Shown one piece after another: positions 45,598-57,252 of a DNA stretch of 64,000 bases. Source of the DNA: Saccopteryx bilineata (Eukaryota; Chordata; Mammalia; Chiroptera; Emballonuridae); NCBI RefSeq assembly GCF_036850765.1, contig NC_089491.1, positions 91,606,740 to 91,670,739 of the forward strand, in the 5' to 3' direction. The first letter of the stretch is position 1; the number at the start of each line of letters is the position of its first letter. The notes beneath the pieces are model-generated. The model was not told the DNA's origin. It saw only the letters and a list, made by a program, of their open reading frames with translations, and ran no database searches. The position numbers were made by a program, and so were the translations under genes.

Positions 45598-46834
45598 GGT
45601 AAGTCACCCATTTGCAGTATGTTTGATGATAAGACATTTATATATTCCTAAATTGCTATTTTAGCTTTTGACTGCAAATAATTTATTTTAATTTCAGGAG
45701 AGCATTTGAATCCCATACCAGCACCTTGATTACCAAAGCAAAATTTGAGTGCTAAAACTACAAAATGACAGCAAGCGAATCAACCCTTTTTTTACTGGAT
45801 TGTTTTCTGCTCAAGTTAACACACATTTCAAAACTCACTGAGAATCATTGCCTTTTGGCTTTGACACTGAACTTAAAGTGATGATATTTCAAAGAAAGCT
45901 GAAATGCAAAGGATGTTATGTTGCATTTACTTTAAGGTTCATTCACTCTGACTTTTACATGACTTGTTAGACATTAGCCTCCCTGTTTTGAAAAGGCCAG
46001 GTACATCAGGGTTAGTGCCGAGAGTGAACACCATTAGTTTGCACTTTATCACTGTCATCCAGACGCTGAATGGCTTCGTTTTACATTCCACAGGTAATGG
46101 AGGATGTCAGAGCTATTTCAGCTCTTATATAAGTCAAAACTAAACAGAGGACTTAGGATTTTCGATTTTAAGAATTTTAAGTAAGAAAGATCTTTTTTTT
46201 TACACAAGTCCCTCTAATAGCCTACATACAATTTTCAATGAAATATAGTAATTATCCTCTATGAGTGCATTTTGTAACTTATTAATAGACTCTGTGATAG
46301 AATTATTTCAGAACTTATTATTTAAATATGTAATTATAAGGCAGATGCAAACATTGCTTCAAATATTTGCTTTAACCTGACTTTAACCAAGACTATCATA
46401 ATAAGATGCACATCGTGTTGCCATTCACTCTTTACATCAACTCACAGATGTGTATGACTTCATTCAGAAAGTTAATAACAGCATGACCACTCACCACTGC
46501 ATTGATCTCATGTGATTCCTTCTGAGCACAACCCAGCAGGCTGCAGCACCCAGTGGCAGTCTTATTTGGATGTTGAGCAGAGTTTGTATTTCACTTCATT
46601 ATATGTTATCATACTTCTCATTTTTCACCCAGTATGGGAGGCTCATCTTCCTCTCACACTGCCAGAAAAAATCTCAGGTTTAAAACCATTAAAAAAATGA
46701 AGAAAACAAATGAGTAAAAAAGGAAGTAGACCATGGCTGCTGCTTCCAGTCCTACTACGACTTTCTGCAAACTTACTGTGTTTGTTACGATTCTGAGAGT
46801 AGTTTCCAGTGATGAACATAAATTGTATGTCAGA
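45598..46834. other. No gene; candidate conserved non-coding block
   Basis: No repeat recognised. At 45940-46140 composition is more balanced (for example GGTACATCAGGGTTAGTGCC, CCAGACGCTGAATGGCTTCG), which would fit a conserved non-coding element, but conservation cannot be judged from one sequence. Confidence 0.3.
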
Positions 46835-46965
46835 AGACTTGGATTCCAGTTCTGAAAATGGAACTTATTAAACTGAACACACTGATATTTCTGGCTTTGA
46901 TATTTCCATATCTACAAATTAAGGATTGCACTACATAATTTCTATGTCACTTTTAGCTTGAAAAA
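46835..46965 (+). repeat. MIR-like SINE, weak
   Basis: GACTTGGATTCCAGTTCTGA, TTTCCATATCTACAAATTAA and GGATTGCACTACATAATTTC partly follow the MIR order. Low divergence-adjusted support. Confidence 0.4.
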
Positions 46966-47129
46966 TATATGCTTCAGAGAATAAGAGAAGAAATCTTTAC
47001 TTTATGAGTCCATGACTATGGACATGCTCTTGATTCTTAATTAGCAGAACAATAACAGCAGAGGGTTTTTTTTTAGCTCTTGGTATGTTTTGGTAGTAAA
47101 ATCTCTTCAATAACAAATATGTACTTTGT

Positions 47130-47586
47130 GTGATTATTAATTTTATGTGTCAACTTGACTAAATCATGGGATGCTCAGATATTTGGATAAACATTTGCTG
47201 GTTTACCTGTGAGGATGTTGTGAAAAAGATTAGCATCTGAATTTTTAAACTGAATAGAACACATTTTCTTCACCAATGTTGGTGAGCACCATACAATTCG
47301 CTGAGGGCATGAATAGAACAAAAATGTGTAGGAAGGCAGAATTTGCTTTCTCTAAAGACTGTTGGGCTGGGACATTGGTCTTCTCCTGACCTTGAAATGG
47401 GTCTTACAGTTTTGATCTTTTTCCAGGCCTCTGGACATGGACTGGAACGGAATCATTGGCTTTCTTGGCTATCCAGCTTAAAGATGGTCGGTTGCTGGCC
47501 TCCACAGCCTCCATAATCACTTGAGCCAATCCTTTAATTTATATATTTATCCTACTGATTCTGTTTCTCTAGGGAACACTGACTTT
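47130..47586 (+). mobile_element. Old mammalian interspersed repeat, LTR-like
   Basis: TTAATTTTATGTGTCAACTT, GATGCTCAGATATTTGGATA, GCATGAATAGAACAAAAATG, GGGCTGGGACATTGGTCTTC, CCTCCATAATCACTTGAGCC, GATTCTGTTTCTCTAGGGAA match a common placental-mammal repeat with TG...ACTGAC-type ends. I recognise the pattern but not its formal name. Confidence 0.6.
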
Positions 47587-47744
47587 CCAAAAACTAGAGT
47601 TTTCAAAATTATTGGCAGATTAATAATTCCCATTTTGATTATACATTTTTGCATGTCTTCCAAAAACAGTTGTGTATATGTTACCTGACTAGTGTCTTTC
47701 TGTTGTTCCTTTTGTTAAAAACTGAGAATAATTTGATGTAACTG

Positions 47745-47860
47745 AGAAGGTATTACCATCTCCATTTTAAGAATGAGGGTTCAAGATGAGAAGAAATTAA
47801 GTGCTCTAGAGATAAGATTTTGTAGCTAGTAAGCAGGAGATGTAGTACAACTCAAGTGAG
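47745..47860 (-). repeat. MIR SINE
   Basis: TATTACCATCTCCATTTTAA, GAATGAGGGTTCAAGATGAG, AAATTAAGTGCTCTAGAGAT and GTAGCTAGTAAGCAGGAGAT correspond to reversed MIR. Confidence 0.65.
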
Positions 47861-47904
47861 CTAAATGCTATTAATCACATACATGCTCATTTGCTTTTTA
47901 AAAT

Positions 47905-48060
47905 CAACGTTGTATTGTGAGATATACTGACATATGCAATGAGAACAGTTGTGTAACCTCCACACATGTAAAATATTAGGACATTACTGCTGTCACAGGA
48001 AGCTCTCTCTGTCCCTCTGTGCCAATATCAATTGATTGCCTTTCACCTTCAAACCCACTT
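47905..48060 (-). mobile_element. Old L1 3' UTR fragment, antisense
   Basis: TTGTGAGATATACTGACATA, GTTGTGTAACCTCCACACAT and AATATCAATTGATTGCCTTT resemble the reversed L1M 3' UTR. Confidence 0.45.
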
Positions 48061-48990
48061 TTTATTTTCTTAAATCTTGCCAGTGATAATAGAGCTTTAA
48101 GCATTTGTTTTCTTTGCTGTCAATGTGATGTTAAACATTTTCAGTGGAGAGAGCTGGAGAGACTTTGCAGAAGGAAGGGCTTCTCTTTCTGACTCCCCTG
48201 TGCTGCTTTTGGCATTCCCCCCCCCCCAATATATGTTCTGTAGACATGTGTTGCCTCACTGATGCTGAATTCTTAATCTATTGACATTCCAACCCTCTCT
48301 GTGTCTACCAATTTCTGCCCTCCTGCTCTCCAATAAGGACATTTTCTGTTTGTCCAGTGTCTGTGAACGAGTTTTTGGCCTGGACAACTCGGTGAGCCTC
48401 ACTATGCTGTAGGCTTCAACTACACATTTTTAATGAAGTCACCCCTTTCAAGTTTGTCCTTCCTTCTCTACCTCCCTCAGACCTATGCTATTCTTCAGAA
48501 TTCTAGTTACATGTTTGTAATTAATTCTCTGTCATAGTTGTTTTAGGATCCTGACTGATACACCTTCCAAATCACAGATTCCTAATTTCTTCCCAGTGTC
48601 ATCCAGTATCCTAATTCATAATGATTTTCCTAAGTTCCTTTATAATTTTCTTCTCATATATACATTTTTAAATGTTAACCAAGTTTGAAAAATACCCTGA
48701 AAATGCAGGTGGGCATGAGAGGTGTGCATGTGCAAATATGCTGGCAATAAACAAGAGTGTTACACCTGAGTAGGCATTTACAGAACCAGAGAGAAGCTAA
48801 GCACACATGTACTTGCACACTGAAGGGTACATGTACTATGAGTGTGGAGGGAGAAGTAGCATGAGTATGCAAACTTGTGTGTAACTGTGCACACATGTTT
48901 GTGTGTGTGCACACAGGTGTGTGGTTGAGTGGAAGCAGAGGGGCTCTCACTCCAGAGAGCCTCAGCTTCTTACTTGCTTTCTCTTGTTCA
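48061..48990. other. No gene recognised
   Basis: A C-run (13 C) lies at 48216-48228. CTGACTGATACA at about 48552 could be the end of another old LTR-like repeat. Mixed (TG)/(CA) text at 48880-48925 produces a short Cys/His-rich open frame that I regard as chance. Confidence 0.35.
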
Positions 48991-49243
48991 AAATGATGGC
49001 TTTTGGATGAAAAAATATTGATGCATCTGTGGTTTGCTCTATTTGTATATATACAATGTACTTTCCATTCTAATGTTGTTGATCATTTGAATTATTTCTA
49101 GCACTTGACAATTATAAAAAAGTATGCCTTAAATATTCTCATACCAATTGCAAATAAGTATTTTTATATCTATGGATTATGAAACTATCTATGGATTATG
49201 TGAAACTTTTGAATCAAAGGAAATAACATCTTCAACATTTCTA

Positions 49244-49570
49244 TTTATTTTATTTTTTAGCAAGAGAGACTGACAGAGAGACAGACAGAGACAGAGAGGA
49301 AGGAAGAAAGGTGAGAAAATCAACTTGTAGTTGCAGCACTTTAGTTGTTAATTGATTGCTTCTCATGCATGCCAAAGACACCCTGCTCAAGCCAGGGGCC
49401 TTGGGCTCAAACAAGTAACTATGGGGTCATGTCTATGACCCCACACTCAAGCTGGTAAGCCTGTCCTCAAGTCAGATGAGCCTGCATTCCAGCCAGAGAC
49501 CTTGGGGCTTGAAACTGGGACCACAGTATTCCAGATAAACATCTTATCCACTCACCACCACTGGTCAAGC
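49244..49570 (-). mobile_element. SINE family C, long form with near-palindrome
   Basis: Antisense: GCAAGAGAGACTGACAGAG, AATTGATTGCTTCTCATGC, GCTCAAGCCAGGGGCC, the near-palindrome GGGGTCATGTCTATGACCCC (49423-49442), further CAAGC-type units, B box CTTGAAACTGGGACC, head CCACTCACCACCACTGGTCA. Confidence 0.85.
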
Positions 49571-50144
49571 TAAATATTTCTAAATTACAGTATATTGTTT
49601 ACCAAAGAATTTGTACTGATTTGCAACCCTTCGGGCCATGTATGAGAATTATTGTAGCTCTGTATGCTTGTTCACATATTTAAATATTAAAAAAATGATA
49701 TTTTTTAGAATTTTCCTGGCATCTGAAGCTTAGCGCTGTTAGCATATGTTTACTAGTAATTTGGGCTCCTCTTTTATAAAATGATCTTTCAAGTCTTTTA
49801 CTTATTTTTCTATTGGATTGTCTGACTTTTTTTGAGTTTTCTTCTTTACCATAAGTGATCTTAATAGAAGTCCTTTATCAACTGGATGTGTTGAAAATAC
49901 CCTCTAAAGCTCTTCAATTTTTACAAAATAAATGATGTCTTTTAAAGAAGGGATAATTATGATCATAATTTTAAAATAGTTAAGTTATTAATCTTTTTCT
50001 CTATGGCTACTGCCTTTTGTGTTTTGCTTAAAAAAACACTTTTCTACTGAGGTTATTAATATATTCTTCCACATTGTTGCCTAAGAGCTTTATTGTTTTG
50101 CCTTTCATATTTAAGTTTTTAATCTAACTGAAATTGATTTTTTT

Positions 50145-50512
50145 TTTTTTTTGGTAATTTTCTGAAGTGAGAAGTGGAGAGGCAGAGAGACAGATTCCCA
50201 CATGCACCCAACTGGGATCCACCCGGCATGCCCACCAGGGGGCGATGCTCTGCCCATCTGGGGCATTGCTCGGTTGCAACTGAAGCCATTCCAGTGCCTG
50301 AGGCAGATGCCATGGAGCCATCCTCAGCATTGGGGCCAATTTTGCTCCAATGGAGTCTTGGCTGCAGGAGGGGAAGAGAGAGACAGAGAGAAAGGAGAGG
50401 GAGAAGGGTGGAGAAGCAGATGGGTGCTTCTCCTGTGTGCCTTGGCTGGGAATCAAACCTGGGACTTTCCATGCCAGGCCAATACTCTATAACTGAGCTA
50501 GCTGGCCAGGGC
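50145..50512 (-). mobile_element. SINE family A, full length
   Basis: Poly(T), TTTTCTGAAGTGAGAAGTGG, GC-rich body with CAGGGGGCGATGCTCTGCCC, B box GGAATCAAACCTGGG, head GCTAGCTGGCCAGGGC. TTGATTTTTT flanks both sides. The plus- and minus-strand open frames of 96-158 codons over it are repeat-derived. Confidence 0.92.
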
Positions 50513-50739
50513 CTTGATTTTTTATATGGCATGAATGCTTTTGCTATTATGCCATACCTTCTAAAAATCAAATTACACAAGGTCACCATTACCATTTAGT
50601 TTAAGTATCTACAGTTTTGGGAGAGGTAGACTGATGTAGAATGACATTGTCTCATGTGGACAAAGTCTCCTTTTTTAAAGAAACCAATAATTAAGCTTTT
50701 ACTGATTTCAGATACTCTAGTGATTGTTTCACTTATATA

Positions 50740-50865
50740 ACCTCAAAAAAAGCTTATTTTATAGATACACCAATTAAGGTTAGATAATTTAAGGTCTTGA
50801 CCAAGGTCATATAGTAGTATAATTTTGAAGCAAGTGTTCAAATTTTAATCGTTGAATTCAAAAGC
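50740..50865 (-). repeat. MIR SINE
   Basis: AGCTTATTTTATAGATACAC, AATTAAGGTTAGATAATTTA, AGGTCTTGACCAAGGTCATA, TTTTGAAGCAAGTGTTCAAA follow reversed MIR. Confidence 0.6.
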
Positions 50866-50893
50866 TTCTACTACTCTGTGTCTCAAGGGATTG

Positions 50894-50894
<1 letters not shown>

Positions 50895-50936
<42 letters not shown>

Positions 50937-50940
50937 TGTT
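50895..50940 (+). repeat. (GT)n microsatellite
   Basis: Alternating GT tract with one TA interruption. Confidence 0.95.
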
Positions 50941-51630
50941 TTCCACTCTAATTTTCTTAGCTTTTTCATGCCTTTAATTTAATTTGTACTTTTCTGGGAT
51001 CATTAACCCTGATTCCAAGTGAGTGCTGCCTCTATTCAAAGTTACTCTACTAGGCTAATACATGTTTTTATGTGTTTTCAGGAGTGTCAGTCCATATGTA
51101 TAGTTATGCTTCTCTTTCTCTGGTTACATCACATAATCTTTCAAAGAAAAAAGTTATATTTAAGAAGTGTAGAAATATGACAATTTCCTGCATTTTAAAT
51201 TCTTATTATAAATGTAGGGCTTACAGAACCTGCATCAGTTTGCTAGCTATACCCTATGTAGCCTTTGGGGTTCTGACAAGTCCCCAATATAACTCACACT
51301 GGGGGTTGCTGGCTAAGCAGACAAGGTATTGCTTCCCCTTCCCCACACAAATTCCTCACAGCCACTTCAGCCAGAAAATTTAAAAGTAAATTTAGTAAGG
51401 TTCATACAAAAAGTCAACTTTATTTTTATGGTAATAAACAACTGGACAATTGAATAAAAAATATTTCTAAGAACATCATAAAATATAAAATGCTTAGAGA
51501 GATATTTTAAAAAGATATGAAAGGTTTCTATATAGATTAAAAATAATTGATATAAGAGATTTAAAAAAGCATAAGTAATTAAGAGTTTGATGATGTTTCT
51601 GGGGTGAAAATTGAGTATTATTAATATGTA
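50941..51630. other. No feature recognised
   Basis: Unassigned sequence. Open frames at 51072-51383 (plus) and 51367-51675 (minus) are AT-rich and motif-free. Confidence 0.35.
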
Positions 51631-52330
51631 TGTTCTCAAACAAAACAGACACGGACTTATAGACACAGTGAACAAAGAGATAGGAGGGGAATTGGGTGAC
51701 TGAGTGAAAGCAGTAAAGGGATTAAGAAGTATAAATTGGCAGTTACAATATAGTCACAGGGGGCCCTGGCTGGTAGGCTCTGTGGTAGAGCGTGGGCCTG
51801 GCATTGGAAGTCCCGAGTTTGATTCCTGGTCAAGGCACACAGAAGTGATCATCTGCCTTTCCACCGCTCCCTTTGCCCCTTCTTTCTTCCCCCACCCCCT
51901 GCAGCCATGGATTGAATGGTGTGAGCAATTTGGTATCACGTGCTGAGGATGGCTCAATGGCCTGACCTCAGGTGTTGAAATAGCTCAGTTGCCAAGCAAC
52001 AGAGCAGCAGCCTCAGATGGGCAGAACATCGCCCTGTAGGAAGTTTGCTGGGTGGATCTCTGTCAGGGTACATGCTGGAGTCTGTCTCTGTCTCCCTGCT
52101 GCCCAACTCTCAATGAATAATAAAAGAAAATAGCCAAGAATTGTAAAATACAGCTTAGGGAATATAGAATAATGTAAAAACTATGTACGGTGCAAAGTGG
52201 GTACTGGAAATATTGAGAGGAACACTTTGCAAAGTATGTGATTATCTAACTATTATGCTGTACACCTGGAACAAATATAAAATAATATTGTATGTCAACT
52301 GTAGCTCAACAATAAAAAGTATTTTAAAAA
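51630..52330 (+). mobile_element. L1 3' end split by a family A SINE
   Basis: 51630-51762 carries CACGGACTTATAGACACAGT, GGGATTAAGAAGTATAAATT, GCAGTTACAATATAGTCAC. 52130-52330 carries ACAGCTTAGGGAATATAGAA, TTATGCTGTACACCTGGAAC, ATAATATTGTATGTCAACTG. Together they form a laurasiatherian L1 3' UTR in correct order. Confidence 0.8.
51763..52129 (+). mobile_element. SINE family A, GTTGCCAAGCAAC subfamily
   Basis: Head GCCCTGGCTGGTAGGCTCTG, B box GAGTTTGATTCCTGG, palindrome GTTGCCAAGCAAC at 51988-52000, tail CAATGAATAATAAAAGAAAA. The host L1 continues after it, with ATAG(T/C)CA-type duplicated flank. Confidence 0.9.
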
Positions 52331-52739
52331 TATAAAAGTAAAATTTAGAAAACGTATGTTCTAATCACATTCATTTGAATACTATGACCATAAAAACCCT
52401 ATCCTCTTCGGGTTTTCCTCAGCTGCTAGATCTTGCTCTGCTAATACCTTATTAGTTTATTACTTCTTTAAGAACTTCAAATTATGTATATGTATATTGT
52501 TAGTTGAACCACAGTGTCTAATCTGCAGTTTCTTTGCCTTGGTATTATAGACCTTGGAGTTGGGTAATTCTTGATTATTAGGCGCTGTTCTGTGTATTGC
52601 ATACATAGCAGCATCCTCATCCTCCACTCATCTAGTAGTTCTCTTCCTGCCTAATGTCCCTTGGGGGACAAAATCACCCTCAGTTCAGGACTGCTGACCT
52701 AATGCATAATTGTCTGAAACAAAAAATTCCACCTTTCAA
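52331..52739. other. No feature recognised
   Basis: Unassigned sequence between L1 and L2 pieces. Confidence 0.4.
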
Positions 52740-54170
52740 GTAATTTCTTTCTTTCTCCCTTGTCATTTATTGCTTTTAAACATTATCTTGTATTCTGATT
52801 ATTGCCAATAGCCTTATTGCAGATGGAAACAGAGTGATTATATCTCTTTAAATTATTCATTTTTCACCAATTATATTATATATGATTAATTTCAGATTTC
52901 TTACCATGACATTTAAAACTCCATCTACTTTCTAGTCTCTGGTGTCACCATATCTTGCTACAGATGAATATTCTTACAACATCATTTTTTTTTAGGACTC
53001 TTGGTACACACCACGCTGCATTGCACTTTATTATGTCTCTGCTGCCTTTTTTTCCTTCACCTCTGAATGAGCTGTTTCTGATGTGTCACTTCAAATCCTC
53101 TTGGTCCCACCACTGACTTCAGTCACAGAGTGTGGAATGTTTTATAATGGCTTCAGGGAGTTGCTCACAGGTATGGGTGTGGATATGTACACTTTGTTAG
53201 TTGCCATTGAGTTTCTTTGATGCTAGGGCAGGAGATACTTCTGGAAGTCTGTCTGGTAGTTGTGAATGAGTATGGGAAAAGCTGATGCATGTCGGTCCAT
53301 ACTTGACCAAAAGGGGACATAAATTAATGTTTTCCCCTTCATCCTTTGTGAGGATAGTTTTGAGAATATTTAAGTTTTCTGAGAATGTTCCACATCATCA
53401 AGCTTCAGTCACTTGTCTTGGTGACCAAACTGATAAACATACTTATCTTGGCTTCTCTTCCATCCCTGTCTTGCTGCCTCTGTCCCTCACTCGTACTGCT
53501 TAGGACTGATTCCCAAACAGACTACCTGCATATAAGCTTTAGTATCAGGTCTAAAACCAAAACAACCAACTAACCTTTGCTCATCCTTTAAGACTCTTCT
53601 CAGGTATAATTTTTTGGTTTTGTTTTTGTATTTTTCAAAAGTGAGAAGTGGGGAGTCAGAGAGACAGACTCCAAGTGTGCCTGACCAGTATCCACTCGAC
53701 ATGCACACTAGGGGGCGATGCTCTGCTCATCTAGGGGTGTTGCTCTGTTGCAACCAGAGCCATTCTAGTGCCTGAGGAGGAGGCCATGCAGTCATACTCA
53801 GCATCCAGGCCAACTTGCTCCAAAGGAGCTTTGGCTGTAGAAGGGGAAGAGAGAGACAGAGAAAAAGGAGAGGCAGGAGGGTGGAGAAGCAGATGGGCAC
53901 TTCTCCTGTGTGCCCTGGCCAGGAATCAAACCTGAGACTTCTAGGTACAGGACTGATGCTCTACCGTTGAGCCAACTAGCCAGGGCAGGTATAACTTTTT
54001 TTTCCAAAAATATTTCCTTGCATTTCTCCCCCTCTCTCTATTTTTACTGATGTTTCACCTTAGTGTCATGTGCTTCACTATTTGCTAATTATCTTCAAAT
54101 CTCCTTCAGGACTACACCTATATCAAAATTATCTCTTTTTCTTCAGTATCTAGGCATCACCTTGAATAAT
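52740..54170 (+). mobile_element. L2 LINE fragments, split by a SINE
   Basis: Pattern resembles L2 3' ORF/UTR: CATGACATTTAAAACTCCAT, GCTGCCTTTTTTTCCTTCAC, CTCATCCTTTAAGACTCTTC (53579), then after the SINE TTCCTTGCATTTCTCCCCCT and ATCTCCTTCAGGACTACACC. Very diverged, and the stretch 53130-53560 is not clearly L2. Confidence 0.5.
53611..53986 (-). mobile_element. SINE family A with TSD
   Basis: TSD AGGTATAA(T/C)T at 53601-53610 and 53987-53996. T/G-rich tail, TTTTTCAAAAGTGAGAAGTG, GGGGGCGATGCTCTGCTCAT, B box GGAATCAAACCTGAG, head AACTAGCCAGGGC. Confidence 0.92.
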
Positions 54171-54632
54171 GATATACATCAATAGTGGTCATTATAATTA
54201 TCAGTTTTAAGTAAAAGAACACTATTTGAAGGAAACTAGAAATGGATAGAGAAATCATGTAATAAATATACTTATTTGATTCCAAATCGCTTTTAGTGGG
54301 AGAAAATTAAACAACCTGTTAATTCTATCTTTCTATTGTCACTTATATTTTTGTTCAAGCTAAGGCTGAGAACATGGCATGATATAAGCTTAAAGCAACA
54401 TTTCTTCTGAGGTTAGAAAAAGCACTACAAATATATTTGATTATGAATTGAAATTTTTATAAATTAAAATGCAGAATTATATTTAATAGCCTTATTATTA
54501 GTGAATCAGTGAGCTGGAGAGGACTTGATAAGACTGAGGGCTTGAGGAGAAAGGAGAAATTGAGCTAGACCATCCCTGAGAAATGATATGGAACCAATAG
54601 AACTGAATGAAATTATCCCAGGAGAGTGGAAA

Positions 54633-54670
<38 letters not shown>

Positions 54671-54676
54671 CAGGGA
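54171..54676. other. No gene; (TA)n microsatellite at 54637-54668
   Basis: Unassigned AT-rich sequence ending in a (TA)n run that abuts the tail of the next SINE. Confidence 0.5.
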
Positions 54677-55073
54677 TTTATTTATTTATTTATTTATTAT
54701 TATTATTATTATTATTGTATTTTTCTGAAGCTTGAAACGGAGAGAGACAGTCAGACAGACTCCCGCATGCACCCGACCGGGATCCACCTGGCACGCCCAC
54801 CAGGGGCAACGCTCTGCCCCTCCGGGGCGTTGCTCTGCCGTGACCAGAGCCACTCTAGCACCTGGGGCAGAGGCCAAGGAGCCATTCCCAGAGCCCGGGC
54901 CATCCTTGCTCCAATGGAGCCTTGGCTGCGGGAGGGGAAGAGAGAGACAGAGAGGAAGGAGGGGGGGGTGGAGAAGCAAATGGGCGCTTCTCCTATGTGC
55001 CCTGGCCGGGAATCGAACCCGGGTCCCCCGCACGCCAGGCCGACGCTCTACTGCTGAGCCAACCAGCCAGGGC
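54677..55073 (-). mobile_element. SINE family A, young-looking, with (TTTA)n(TTA)n tail
   Basis: Tail (TTTA)n then (TTA)n at 54680-54716, then TTTTCTGAAGCTTGAAACGG, full GC-rich body with preserved CpGs, B box GGAATCGAACCCGGG, head CCAACCAGCCAGGGC. CpG retention suggests recent insertion. Confidence 0.92.
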
Positions 55074-55360
55074 TATTTATTTTTTTAATAAGGAGTCATG
55101 CACAATCCCCTCAATAGCTACACTTGTAGGGTAAAAAAAAATCTTGCTTTTTGGATTAGTTACTTACTGTTGCTTTTTAACAACAACAACCAAAATAGCT
55201 CTACAGTTGAAACTTTATAAAGTCTTGGAATCTAAGGTGCCCTCATAATGCTGAGAATGCCTTTGAAGCACTGAGTCAGTGAAAGCATTGGTATAGTCAG
55301 CAGCCGCCCTTGGCACTGCTGAGACTTTGTTAGGGAGGTCTACTAATAAACTGACTTTAA
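55074..55360. other. No feature recognised
   Basis: Short unassigned interval. Confidence 0.4.
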
Positions 55361-55645
55361 GCATGCAATATAACCTCATTAGCTGTTGGCACTATACTGT
55401 ATAGTAGATTTCCAGGACCTGTACATCTGGATTGACTAAAACTTTGTACCCTCTAATCATCATTTCCCTTTTCCCCTCCCACGCCCTTGGCAATCACCAT
55501 TTGACTCTATGTTTCCATGAGTTTGAGTATTTTAGATTTTACATGTACATGAAATCATATAGTATTTCTGTTTCTGTGTCTGACTATACTATTTCACTTA
55601 GCATAATGTCCTCCAGGTCTATGCATGTTGTAAGAAATGACAGAA
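55360..55645 (-). mobile_element. Old L1 3' UTR, antisense
   Basis: AAACTTTGTACCCTCTAATC, CCCTTGGCAATCACCATTTG, TATGTTTCCATGAGTTTGAG, AGCATAATGTCCTCCAGGTC and ATGCATGTTGTAAGAAATGA match reversed L1M 3' UTR. Confidence 0.65.
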
Positions 55646-55649
55646 TTTA

Positions 55650-55918
55650 GCATCATACCTAAAAATTATATATGTTTTGCTCAATCCCTCCACCCCCTCA
55701 ACCAGTTCCCACTGTGGACATAGACAACAGTGTGGTGATTGCAGGGGGGTTGTGGATAAATGTAAAGGAGAATAAATGGTGATGGAGACTTGACTTGGGG
55801 TGGGAGTGAAACACAGTGTGGTATACAAATGATGTATTATAGAATTGTGCATCTGAAACCTGTATAATTTCATTAACCAGTATCACCCCAATAAATTCAA
55901 TAAAAATAATAATAAAAT
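55650..55918 (+). mobile_element. L1 3' terminus, plus strand
   Basis: GGGGTGGGAGTGAAACACAG, ATTGTGCATCTGAAACCTGT, CAGTATCACCCCAATAAATT and an A-rich tail. Apparently inserted into the older antisense L1 just upstream. Confidence 0.6.
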
Positions 55919-56019
55919 AAAAATGATATATATTTACTAAGACTTTCTAAATTGAATTCTAATAATATTAAAATAGTTAAATTAAGAATTGACACCGGCA
56001 AAGTTTGTGCTAAATAGTT

Positions 56020-56190
56020 TATCAATATTATCTAACAAAACTTAAAATAACAACTTAAATTAGAGACTATTATAACCTTTTAATGGGTGAGAATGCAAAT
56101 CTAGAATTCACAAGTACCTTATGCAAGGGCACAATATATATGATAACTCTAGGAATGAAACCTAGATCTAACTAACACAAAGTCCATGAA
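56020..56190 (-). repeat. MIR SINE
   Basis: ATTATAACCTTTTAATGGGT, TACCTTATGCAAGGGCACAA and GGAATGAAACCTAGATCTAA follow reversed MIR. Confidence 0.6.
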
Positions 56191-56759
56191 TATAACTAGG
56201 AAACACTACTACCAACTGTGACCAAATGGTCTAAAATAAGGCAGTATAGGAGAAGCGAAGAAATACTGTCAAGATAAATACTTTTATACAATTTAACATT
56301 TTTGACAGCATTATGAAAGCAAACAGATGCATCTGTGTTCAAGGAGAGTGGAGAGCATCAAGTAGCAGTGACTGTGCCTACTAATTAAGATGGATTACTG
56401 AGACCTCAGTTACACTTCTATTTTTGTTTGTAAAAATTACTGTCTCAGTAATGATTACTGGATGTAAATTATTATCATGATCAATGCTAATGACAAATGA
56501 AATAAGTTAATATCATTTCCGGTTGAGAAGTACTATTTATTTGAATTGAAATGAACATTTAAAACCATGGGAAGCCTAAAAAACCCCACTAATCATTATT
56601 GCAACATTTATTAAGATTTGAATCAATATCCAAGAGTTATCATTATATTCTTGACAGAAAATATGAACAATAATAGTTAATTATTTCCTTTCATTCAAAA
56701 AATTTCATGGGGAATCATCTGAATAAAAAAATAGTTTATCATTTTGTTGAACCATCATA

Positions 56760-56900
56760 AAAATACTAAAAGGTAGATATCACTATCCTCTTTTATGAAT
56801 AAAGAAGGAAAGGCTTGATCACTTTCAGCAACAGGCCTATGGTCAGACAACGGGTAAGTGGCAGATTTGGCCTCACAATCAGACTTGCCTGGTTCCAAAG
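56760..56900 (-). repeat. MIR SINE
   Basis: AAGGTAGATATCACTATCCT, TTTTATGAATAAAGAAGGAA, GCCTATGGTCAGACAACGGG and GTAAGTGGCAGATTTGGCCT follow reversed MIR. Confidence 0.7.
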
Positions 56901-57252
56901 TTGGTGGTGAATTTCTTGGTAAGGCAGAGTTAACCTAGTATGGCAAAAACAAGCAAAACTAGTCTTGATCACCCTCAGCACACTATTCCTTACCTTACTG
57001 CTTAATACAAACTATGGGGAAAATCTCATGGATCAGAGACTTGGGAATAGTGTCACATCGCCTGGCAGAACATCAGCGTAACGGGTCAATGAGCTTTGCA
57101 GTAAGGCATTCTAATCATCCATGGAAAAGAAATTGCTTGTATTTCTGCTTAGTAAATGAATTGAAGGCCAAATTTATTGCGTTCATATTTTGGCTAACTT
57201 TTCTCAGGGCAAACAGTTACTAATGTATAAATCATTGTCTGTCTTATTTTCT

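Larger units (their letters stand above)
48990..50560 (-). mobile_element. Old L1 3' UTR/ORF2 end, antisense, split by two SINEs
   Basis: Collinear reversed L1M text: TTATTTTTCTATTGGATTGT, TAGAAGTCCTTTATCAACTG, CTACTGCCTTTTGTGTTTTG, CTAAGAGCTTTATTGTTTTG, CCTTTCATATTTAAGTTTTT, AATCTAACTGAAATTGATTT. It resumes after 50512 with TGATTTTTTATATGGCATGA. SINEs at 49244-49570 and 50145-50512 interrupt it. Confidence 0.75.
55919..57238. other. No gene; two MIR pieces
   Basis: Unassigned except MIR-like segments at 56020-56190 and 56760-56900. Short open frames on both strands lack motifs. Confidence 0.4.

Noticed and set aside
54686..55088. Pro/Arg-rich open frames of 70-118 codons on both strands
   Set aside because: Entirely within a SINE A; equivalent frames appear at 23283-23749, 37128-37526, 50119-50599 and 63738-63985.
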